Shown piece after piece: positions 15,532 to 23,000 of a DNA stretch of 25,308 nt. Source of the stretch: an uncultured Bacilli bacterium. Its GTDB lineage: Bacteria; Bacillota_I; Bacilli_A; ML615J-28; CAG-313. The DNA is taken from assembly GCA_947627685.1 (NCBI GenBank), contig CANQWZ010000009.1, positions 1 to 25,308 of the forward strand, read 5' to 3'. Within the stretch, counting starts at the first letter, position 1, and every line of letters begins with the position of its first letter. Made by a program: the position numbers and the translations under genes. The notes beneath the pieces were generated by a model. It was not told where the DNA came from, searched no databases, and saw nothing but the letters and a program-made list of their open reading frames with translations.

Positions 15532-16666
15532 ATGTATAGGCTGTGGCATCAAACTACAAACAACTGATTGTTCTTTAGATAATTATGTACCAGAGATTGC
15601 ATTAATTGAAAAGGGTGAAAAGGTCTATTGTAAAAGATGCCATGATATTATGCATCATAATTTAAAATATCATGCGGCTAATAATTTAGATGATTACTAC
15701 CAAAAAATTAAAATTATCAAGCATGAAAAAGCCTTAGTTTTATTACTAATAGATGTTATGGATCTTTTAGGGGGCTTTATTAATAATCTAAAAGAATGTA
15801 TTGGGGATAATAAAGTATTAGTTATTGTAAATAAAGTTGATTTATTACCCAAAGATTTTAAAATTAACTTTTTTCAAAATCATTTAAAAAAAATCGCTCA
15901 AGATAATGATTTACAAATTGTTGATATCATGTTTGGTAGTGTAAAAAGGGTTAGTTTTGTAAAAAAAATAGTTAATAAAATCAATGAACTAAAATATTTT
16001 ACCACTAGACAAAAAACGCATATAACAAAAGAATGCCTTTTTGGTAATTGTTATGTAGTAGGTTACGCAAGTGTTGGTAAATCAACCCTTATGAATCAAA
16101 TTGGTAAAATATATTTAGATTATCAAAGTGATGTTATTACAACAAGTACGCAGTTTAATACAACGCGTGATTTTATAAAATGGCCTCTAGATCAAAAAAG
16201 TTTTATCATTGATACCCCAGGTATTATTAACCCTTATAATTTTGGAGCTTATTTAACGAATCAATCAACTTCCTTAATAATGCCTAAGAGTTATCTAAAA
16301 CCTAGAACTTTTCAACTAAATGATGATCAAACCATTTATTTAGGAGCCTTAATGCGTATTGATTTTATGAATACTAAAAAAATAAGTGCTAGTTTTTATG
16401 TAGCAAACGATCTTTATATTCATAGAACTAAAACAATTAATGCCAATGAACTTTATAAAATGCAAGTTACAAAACTTTTAAAGCCACCCTTTACCCTTGA
16501 TGAAGTAAGTAGTATTAAAGATTATCAAGAAATTACTTTTATAATAGATGGCACTTATGATATGTTTATTTGTGGCTTAGGCTTTATTCATTTAGTAAGT
16601 GAGTATGCTGAAGTCAAAGTTTACATATCTAATAAAATTAAAGTAGGAGTTTTAAAAAATGTATAG
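15524..16666 (+). CDS. yqeH: YqeH, circularly permuted GTPase for 30S assembly
   Basis: A 380-residue GTPase that assists assembly of the small ribosomal subunit. An N-terminal zinc finger uses C4, C7, C36 and C39. The GTPase motifs are permuted as in the family: G4 N103-K-V-D106 comes first, then G1 G-Y-A-S-V-G-K186-S-T and G3 D230-T-P-G233. The C-terminal half (about 240-380) is the YqeH-specific domain. The GTG at 15524 is chosen because AAGGAG at 15510-15515 precedes it and the family starts with the CxGC finger. The earlier GTG at 15515 overlaps that site. It overlaps yqeG by eight bases and yqeK by eight bases, which suggests translational coupling. Confidence 0.93.
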   Translation: MSKCIGCGIKLQTTDCSLDNYVPEIALIEKGEKVYCKRCHDIMHHNLKYHAANNLDDYYQKIKIIKHEKALVLLLIDVMDLLGGFINNLKECIGDNKVLVIVNKVDLLPKDFKINFFQNHLKKIAQDNDLQIVDIMFGSVKRVSFVKKIVNKINELKYFTTRQKTHITKECLFGNCYVVGYASVGKSTLMNQIGKIYLDYQSDVITTSTQFNTTRDFIKWPLDQKSFIIDTPGIINPYNFGAYLTNQSTSLIMPKSYLKPRTFQLNDDQTIYLGALMRIDFMNTKKISASFYVANDLYIHRTKTINANELYKMQVTKLLKPPFTLDEVSSIKDYQEITFIIDGTYDMFICGLGFIHLVSEYAEVKVYISNKIKVGVLKNV

Positions 16667-17252
16667 CAAGTGGCTTGAACAAATAAAAAAAGAATTTACC
16701 ATTGATGGTAAACTTAATCAACGATATCTTCATACTATAGGTGTTATCGAAATGGCTCTAACATTAAATAGCATTCATAAACTTAATATTGATGAAAAAA
16801 AAGTTTTTGAGGCGGCTTGTTTTCATGATGTAGCTAAATTTATAGATAGTGATATGATGCGCACCATCTTAGAAAAAAATTATCCTGATGATTTTCTAGA
16901 AATGGTCAATTTCCCCGCTATTTGGCATAGTTTTGTTGGCAAAATATATGCTAAAGAAAAATATCAAATAACCGATGAAGAAGTTTTAGATGCTATTAAA
17001 TATCATACTACTGGTCATCCTAAAATGACTAGTTTAGAAAAAATTATTTTTATAAGTGACTATATTGAAAAAATAACTAGAACTGAAAAAAACTTTGTTG
17101 AAGCAAGATTGATAGCTTTCAAAAATTTAGATGAAGCCTTAAAAACAATATTAGCATCGACAATTAGTTACTTAAAAAGTAAAAATTATCCTATTTATAA
17201 ACTAACCTTAGATACTTATAAATATTATAGCAAAGGACAAAATGATGTATAA
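16659..17252 (+). CDS. yqeK: YqeK, HD-domain Ap4A hydrolase
   Basis: A 197-residue HD-domain metallohydrolase. H25 opens the domain (HTIGVIEMA), followed by the H56-D57 pair (ACFHDVAKF), WHSFVGKIYA, IKYHTTGHPKM and IIFISDYIE. This set is diagnostic for YqeK, which splits diadenosine tetraphosphate symmetrically to two ADP in Gram-positive bacteria, limiting this stress nucleotide in the cytoplasm. Length is normal. In most Bacilli nadD lies directly before yqeK; here yqeH does, with an eight-base overlap, so nadD has been lost from this position. The GTAGGAG site inside yqeH (about nt 16643-16649) supports the start at 16659. Confidence 0.92.
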   Translation: MYSKWLEQIKKEFTIDGKLNQRYLHTIGVIEMALTLNSIHKLNIDEKKVFEAACFHDVAKFIDSDMMRTILEKNYPDDFLEMVNFPAIWHSFVGKIYAKEKYQITDEEVLDAIKYHTTGHPKMTSLEKIIFISDYIEKITRTEKNFVEARLIAFKNLDEALKTILASTISYLKSKNYPIYKLTLDTYKYYSKGQNDV

Positions 17253-17571
17253 TAAAGTTATAGAAATTTTAAATAAAGCTGTGGTAAAAGATATCAAAGT
17301 TTATGATATGAAAAACTTGACGCCATTTTATGATTATAGTATTATATGTAGTGTAAATACCTCAAGACAAGGGGTAGCTGCAATCAACTATTTAAAAAAA
17401 GATGCGGAAAACATAGGATTAAAAATCAGAAGTTTTTCATCATCAAGTGAATCGACTTGGTTTTTAATTGATTTAAATGATATTGTCGTACACTTATTTG
17501 TTGGTGATGAACGTTATCGCTATAATCTTGATGGTATGTATGGTGATAATCCTATTAAAATAGTCGAATAA
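17242..17571 (+). CDS. rsfS: Ribosomal silencing factor RsfS
   Basis: A 109-residue RsfS/YbeB/Iojap protein. It binds ribosomal protein uL14 on the 50S subunit and blocks subunit joining in starved cells. The family pattern is clear: DIKVYDMKNLTPFYDYSIICSVNTSRQ, then the SSSESTWFLIDLNDIVVHLF segment and the ERYRYNLD.MYG end. Two adjacent ATGs exist (17242 and 17245), both downstream of AAAGGA (17232-17237). The second has the better spacing, so the true protein may be one residue shorter. It overlaps the yqeK end by eight or more bases. Last gene of the yqeG operon; no terminator is visible before the next gene. Confidence 0.93.
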   Translation: MMYNKVIEILNKAVVKDIKVYDMKNLTPFYDYSIICSVNTSRQGVAAINYLKKDAENIGLKIRSFSSSSESTWFLIDLNDIVVHLFVGDERYRYNLDGMYGDNPIKIVE

Positions 17572-17634
17572 TTTCTAAAAAATTTGTCTAAAAACATTAC
17601 TACTTGCATATAATTTGTTGAAAGTGGTGATTAA

Positions 17635-17886
17635 ATGAAATTATCTGACATTTCATCGAAAGATGTCATTAATGATGAAGATGGTGCAAGACTTGGTAAA
17701 ATTAATGATGTTGAAATCGATGTTGCTACTGGTAAAATATTAAATGTTCATGTTTACCGTAGTATGAAATTGTTAAATTTATTTGGCAATAAGAATGCTG
17801 TTATGATTCCTTGGAACAAAATAATGAAGATTGGTAATGACGTTATTATTGTTGAAAATAGTCAAAAAATCAAAGAAGATACATAA
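17635..17886 (+). CDS. YlmC/YmxH family PRC-barrel protein
   Basis: An 83-residue PRC-barrel protein. KLSDISSKDVINDEDGARLGKINDVEIDVATGKI is the YlmC/YmxH opening, and the NAVMIPWNKIMKIGNDVIIVE ending completes the small beta-barrel. These proteins are linked to sporulation in Bacillus and Clostridium, but their molecular role is unknown. The GGTGA site (17625-17629) supports the ATG at 17635. A TATAAT at 17609-17614 may be a -10, but no matching -35 is clear. Together with sigK 2.7 kb away it is the second sporulation-type gene in the window. It is followed 19 bases later by the ROK-like gene. Confidence 0.85.
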   Translation: MKLSDISSKDVINDEDGARLGKINDVEIDVATGKILNVHVYRSMKLLNLFGNKNAVMIPWNKIMKIGNDVIIVENSQKIKEDT

Positions 17887-17905
17887 AAGAAAAGAGGTTA
17901 AAATT

Positions 17906-19252
17906 ATGAAGTATGTACCAACACTTGAAAAATCCTTTAGACCGATGATTATTGAACTTAGAAAGTTTAATGCATCAGCTTCAGATCATTTTGCTATTTG
18001 TGTTGAAAGACAAAATGGCTATCGCTTTCGTTATGATATGAAAGTATTTAGTGGTGAAAACCAAGAAAACTATGAAATGGTTGAAAGAGTAATAAAAACT
18101 ATTTTATGGGTTGTTGGAGGCTTTAAAATTTATTTAGGTGGTAATGATTTTGTTGTAAAGAAAATGCAAGAAGTTTTTTCTTTAAATGGAGCAAGAAAAT
18201 TTGATGTAGATTTCATGTCACGAGTTTACGATAAACCATTTGAAGTAATAGCTTGCGCTTTAGAAGATGTACCAACTACCATTGAAGCATCATTACCTGC
18301 TGGTGGTAATCTAGATGGCTGTCGTATTGGCTTTGACGCAGGAGGATCTGATCGTAAGGTTAGTGCTGTAGTTAATGGTGAGGTAATTTATTCTGAGGAA
18401 ACAGTATGGTTTCCTAAATTAAATGAAGATCCTAAATATCATTATGAAGGTATTTTAGATAGTTTTAAAAAAGCAGCTGCGAAGATGCCTAGAGTAGATG
18501 CAATTGGTGTTTCAAGTGCTGGTATTTATATCGATAATGAAGTAAGAGTTGCTTCCCTTTTTATCAAAGTTCCTCAAGATTTATTTGATAAACAAGTAAG
18601 AAATATGTATATTGATGTAGCTAAAGAATTTGGTGATGTTCCACTTACTGTTGCTAACGATGGCGATGTAACAGCTTTAGCTGGTTCACTTAGTTTAAAA
18701 GAAGGTCGTGTACTTGGTATTGCTATGGGCACAAGTGAAGCGGTTGGTTATGTTAATAAAGATGGCAATTTAAATGGTTGGTTAAGTGAACTTGCTTTTG
18801 TACCTGTTGATTACAATAAAGGTGCTATGGTTGATGAGTGGAGTGGCGATTATGGCTGTGGAGTTAAATATTTTAGCCAAGATAGTGTTATTAAACTTGC
18901 GGGGTTTGCTAAAATACCACTAGATGAAAAGGCATCACCTGCTGAAAAACTAAAAGAAGTCCAAAAGCTAATGGCAAATCATGATCCAAGAGCTAAAGAA
19001 ATATATGAAAATATTGGGGTATATTTAGGATATACCATTGCTTATTATGCTGAATTCTATGATATTAAATATTTAATGCTTTTAGGGCGTGTAACAAGTG
19101 GTGAAGGTGGCGATATTATTATTGCTAAAGCACGTGAAGTATTAAAAGAAGAATTCCCTGAATATAAAGACATTCAAATTATTGTACCAGATGAATGGAC
19201 ACGTCGTGTAGGTCAATCGATTGCTGCCGCAAGTCTACCTAAAACCAAATAA
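17906..19252 (+). CDS. Atypical ROK-like sugar kinase-fold protein
   Basis: A 448-residue protein. From about residue 136 it follows the ROK/actin-like ATPase fold: RIGFDAGGSDRK (phosphate-1 loop), VDAIGVSSAG, VTVANDGDVTALAG (the Asn-Asp holding the catalytic base in ROK kinases), LGIAMGTSEAVGYV (phosphate 2) and YLMLLGRVTSGEGG. ROK kinases phosphorylate glucose or related sugars, but most have about 300 residues. Here about 130 extra N-terminal residues precede the fold, and the ROK zinc cluster (CxCGxxGCxE) is absent; the region reads EWSGDYGCGVKYFS. It may be a divergent glucokinase or hexosamine kinase, or a non-catalytic sensor. The ATG at 17906 is chosen over upstream in-frame starts because AAAGAGG (17891-17897) precedes it. 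It overlaps the hydrolase gene by one base (TAATG). Confidence 0.68.
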   Translation: MKYVPTLEKSFRPMIIELRKFNASASDHFAICVERQNGYRFRYDMKVFSGENQENYEMVERVIKTILWVVGGFKIYLGGNDFVVKKMQEVFSLNGARKFDVDFMSRVYDKPFEVIACALEDVPTTIEASLPAGGNLDGCRIGFDAGGSDRKVSAVVNGEVIYSEETVWFPKLNEDPKYHYEGILDSFKKAAAKMPRVDAIGVSSAGIYIDNEVRVASLFIKVPQDLFDKQVRNMYIDVAKEFGDVPLTVANDGDVTALAGSLSLKEGRVLGIAMGTSEAVGYVNKDGNLNGWLSELAFVPVDYNKGAMVDEWSGDYGCGVKYFSQDSVIKLAGFAKIPLDEKASPAEKLKEVQKLMANHDPRAKEIYENIGVYLGYTIAYYAEFYDIKYLMLLGRVTSGEGGDIIIAKAREVLKEEFPEYKDIQIIVPDEWTRRVGQSIAAASLPKTK

Positions 19253-19869
19253 TGCTTACTATTGAAACATTTTGTGATCATAGTGAAAATGCTAATACAT
19301 ATTTGGTTATTCAAAATCATGAAGCTTTGATAATTGATCCTGCAAATGATGAAAAAATTTTAAAAAAATATATTGGTACAAATAAAGTATTAGGCATTTT
19401 ATTAACACATGGCCATTATGATCATTTTAAAAGTTTAGAGGCAATTCTAAAAGATTATAATGTACCATGTTACCTACACAAAAAAGCTAAAGATAAAATA
19501 TTTGATTTAAATAAAAGCTATGCTTTAAGCTTTGGTAAATCACAAATACCCAAAATTAGCAATGATGTTTTTAGGTTTGTTAATGATTTAGAAGAAATAA
19601 AATTAGGATCTTTTTCGATAAAAGTTTTATATACCCCAGGGCATACGGATTGTTCGGTTTGTTATCTTATTGATGAAGTAATGTTTAGTGGTGATACTTT
19701 ATTTAAAAATACTGTAGGACGAAGTGATCTTTTAACTGGCAATATTTTAAAATTAAAAGCATCAATAGAGCGTCTAAAAAAGTTATCAATTGATTATCAA
19801 GTTTATCCTGGGCATGATGAAAATACTACCTTATTTTATGAACAAAAAAATAATCCTTATTTCAAGTAG
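19252..19869 (+). CDS. Metallo-beta-lactamase-fold hydrolase, YqgX/glyoxalase II-like
   Basis: A 205-residue MBL-fold protein with all metal ligands: H53-G-H55-Y-D57-H58, H131 in TPGHTD, D148 in FSGDTLF and H188 in YPGHDENT. The SGDTLF..TVGRSDL segment and short length match the YqgX/GloB-like group (hydroxyacylglutathione hydrolase-like thioester hydrolases). The physiological substrate in bacteria without glutathione is unclear. The start overlaps the ROK-like gene stop (TAATG), which indicates translational coupling. In B. subtilis a ROK glucokinase (glcK) and yqgX also lie in the same yqg region, which supports an old association with sugar metabolism. A terminator directly follows the stop. 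Confidence 0.88.
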   Translation: MLTIETFCDHSENANTYLVIQNHEALIIDPANDEKILKKYIGTNKVLGILLTHGHYDHFKSLEAILKDYNVPCYLHKKAKDKIFDLNKSYALSFGKSQIPKISNDVFRFVNDLEEIKLGSFSIKVLYTPGHTDCSVCYLIDEVMFSGDTLFKNTVGRSDLLTGNILKLKASIERLKKLSIDYQVYPGHDENTTLFYEQKNNPYFK

Positions 19870-19903
19870 GAAAGTATCTTTTGGATATTTTCTTACTTTT
19901 TTT
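19866..19903 (+). terminator. Rho-independent terminator after the MBL hydrolase gene
   Basis: A 13-bp stem with two G-T pairs, 19866-19878 with 19884-19896, loop TTTTG, then seven Ts. The stem includes the stop codon. Confidence 0.82.
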
Positions 19904-19943
19904 ACAAACTTAAAAAAAGTAAGAAAAAAATTTGGCAATTTTA

Positions 19944-19972
19944 TTGAAAAAAAACATATTATATAGTATAAT
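19944..19972 (+). promoter_or_regulatory. Sigma-A promoter of the giant lipoprotein gene
   Basis: TTGAAA (19944-19949), a 17-base spacer and TATAAT (19967-19972): five of six -35 bases and all -10 bases match consensus. Confidence 0.78.
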
Positions 19973-19985
19973 GAAAGCGTATACA
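19972..19985 (+). promoter_or_regulatory. Candidate CRE (CcpA operator) at the lipoprotein promoter
   Basis: TGAAAGCGTATACA matches the consensus TGWNANCGNTNWCA at every fixed position except position 10 (A for T). It starts at the last base of the -10 and covers the expected transcription start, a repressing position. No ccpA gene is in view. Confidence 0.45.
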
Positions 19986-20007
19986 AAATTAAGAAAGGAT
20001 GAGAATA

Positions 20008-23000
20008 ATGAAAAAAGTTAAAACGATTTTTTCGTTTTTAATGCTAACATTAGCTTTATTTCTAATCACAGCTTGTAAGAAAGATTTAACAGTAAATATT
20101 TCTTGGCAGCAAAACGAAATAAAACTAACCGTTGGTGAAAGCGTAAACGCAAAACCTAACGTTACTTATGGTAAAAACATTAAAGATAAACAAAAACAGT
20201 TAACATATGAAGTAGCTGATACTACAATTGCGACTGTTACTAATGAAGGTATGCTAAGCGCTAAAAAAGTTGGTACTACAACTTTGAAAGTAACCGCTTC
20301 TGATAAAGCTAAGACTAGTAAAAGTATTAGCATCATAGTTACTGAACAAGCAACATATACAATAACTTATGATCCTGCTGATGGCATTTTACCACAAGAT
20401 GCGGTAACTGAATTTACTGATGCTAGTGAAGTTAATCTTCCTGTTCCAACTAGAGAAGATTATCAATTCTTAGGTTGGTATGAAAATGATGTAAAGGTAG
20501 AAACTTTAACTAATAAAAATTATCAATTAGTTGCTAAATGGGAACAAATAAAATTTGCCATTACTTTCCAATTAAATAATGGTCAATGCGATAATTTACC
20601 AACAAAATATGAAAAAGGTAAAGTTACTCCACTTCCTACTCCTTCTAGAAATGGTTATGATTTCGTAGGTTGGTTCTTAAATAACCAAAAAATAGAAGAA
20701 ATTAGTGCATCACAAACAGGTGAAATTACCATTGAAGCAAGATGGGAAGGTAAGACATATCAAATTAATTATCAATTAAATGAAGGTGTTTTACCACAAG
20801 GTGCTCCTACCACTTATAAAGTTGGTCAAACAACTACCTTATTAAATCCAACTAAAGAAGGTTATAAATTCACAGGTTGGTATTTAAATGGTACTAAAGT
20901 TACGCAAATTAGCGCATCACAAGTTGGTGAAGTTACTATTGAAGCAAGATGGGAACAAGTTAGATTCAATATTACTTTCCAATTAAATGGTGGTGTATGT
21001 CCTAATTTACCTGCTACTTATGAAAAGGGTAAAGCTACTTCACTTCCTACTCCATCTTATGAAGGATATCAATTCCAAGGTTGGTTCTTAAATGATCAAA
21101 AAATAGAAGAAATTAGCGCATCACAAACAGGCGATATTACCATTGAAGCAAGATGGATTAAACTTAAAGCTTTAGTTGTTGATCCTACTAATTCTGAAGA
21201 TTGTTATGAAACAATCGCTGAAGTATTAGCAGTAGCCAAAGATGGCGATACTATTACCATTAAAGCTGGTGAATATGATGAAGATGTAACTATTTCCATC
21301 CCTAATTTAACCATTGTTGGTCCTAATACAAAAGTTGATGGTAATAGTGGTGAACGTTTACCTGAAGCTGTTATTAAGGGTGTTATTACCGTTCTTGCCA
21401 AAGCTACTAATTTAACGATTGATGGTTTATCATTTACGGGCGATGCTAAGATTGTAGCAAGTCAAACAAATGCTGATTATTATAACTTTAGATTCACAAA
21501 TAACTATGTTCATGATACTACGGGTGAAGCAGCTGAGTGGATTTTTGATCGTTATAAAATGACTGGCTTTATTCAATTTAGATTAGATGGCGGTGGTTCT
21601 ACTCAAAACTTTGTATTTGCTAATAACAAATTTGTAAATGTTGAAGATACAAATATTTATGTTAATAGACTTTTAAATATTTCCGTATATAACAATACTT
21701 TCATTGACTTTGGTCGTGATGCCTTCCGTACTGAAGGTGGATTAAATTATGGTATTTTATCATTTACTGATAATTACTTTGAACAAACTACCAAAGATCA
21801 TGGCTATCATGGTTTATTCTTCTATGCTTTAGCATATACAAAGAATGGACCTGATACAACATTAATTATTAAAAATAATACCTTTAAACAAATAGGTTCA
21901 ACTAGTAGTATATGCTCTCCATATAATGGTGCTATTTCATCACACTTCTTCCAAGAAGCCAAATTAGATATCGAAATCACTGATAATGTATTTGACCATT
22001 GTGTTAATTATTTATGGCTTCGTAATAATGGTGCAACAACATCAACATGGAGTTGCAAAGTTGAAAACAACCAATTCTTAGGTCTTCCTGAAAGTTATTA
22101 TTTTGGTACATATCAAGGTACTGATAGCAGTGCAAGTAATCCACATCTAGCTGAATTTGGTGCTAACTATTATGAAGATAATGAAGGTAGTGTAATTACT
22201 GACTTAAGTACATATGCTGATATGTTTAAACATTTAAAAACTTATGGTACTGCTTCAAGTGATAAACCTTCTGAAAATCCTACTGAACCTCTAGAATTTT
22301 ATACTATAACATATCGTTTAGAAGGTGGTACGCTTAAAGGTAGTTATATTACAGGCTTTACTAGTATTAATGATCAAGTAATTACTTTACCTACCCCTAC
22401 TAGAGATGATTATATTTTCCTAGGATGGCGTTATAAAGATGAACTTGTAACTGAACTTCCTGCCTCAACTAAAGAAAATGTTATTCTTGTGGCTGAATGG
22501 GAAGCAATTACCGGTGATTATCATAACGTTACTTATAAATTTGAAGGTGGTTTTTCTGAAGAATTATTAGTTCAAGAAAAAGCTACAGCTATAACAAGTA
22601 TAACAGTAAATAACTATAATGGTAATGGTGGTGACTTCTGGGGTGGTGGTTATGCTAAATATATTTATATTACCGATAGTAGTAAAGATCCTGGAGCAGC
22701 TTTTTCAGACCGTATTTACATAGGTAGAAATAAAGAAACAGGTCTTTATGAAATTTTAAGTATTATTAGAACAGGTGGTTCTTCATGGGCAGAAGGTGCA
22801 GAATATGTTATTACTATTTCCAATAGTTATAATAATTATTATGCTAGTATGCAACCAATTGTTTCTAAACTTTCAGTTGGTAATATTGTTGCATTTGATA
22901 CACCTATTATAGACATTTCAACAAGCAATCCTGCTAATGTATATTTCTTTAATACAACCCCTACTAATGGTGAATTAACAGTTAGTGTAAGAAACGTTGA

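Noticed and set aside
17607..17614. Sigma-E or sigma-K type promoter (CATATAAT) before the YlmC/YmxH gene
   Set aside because: The -10 resembles those classes, but no matching -35 is found at the right spacing, and AT-rich DNA gives such matches by chance.
19999..20001. ATG at 19999 as the lipoprotein start
   Set aside because: It overlaps the AAAGGA ribosome binding site that serves the ATG at 20008. The later start gives a standard lipoprotein signal.
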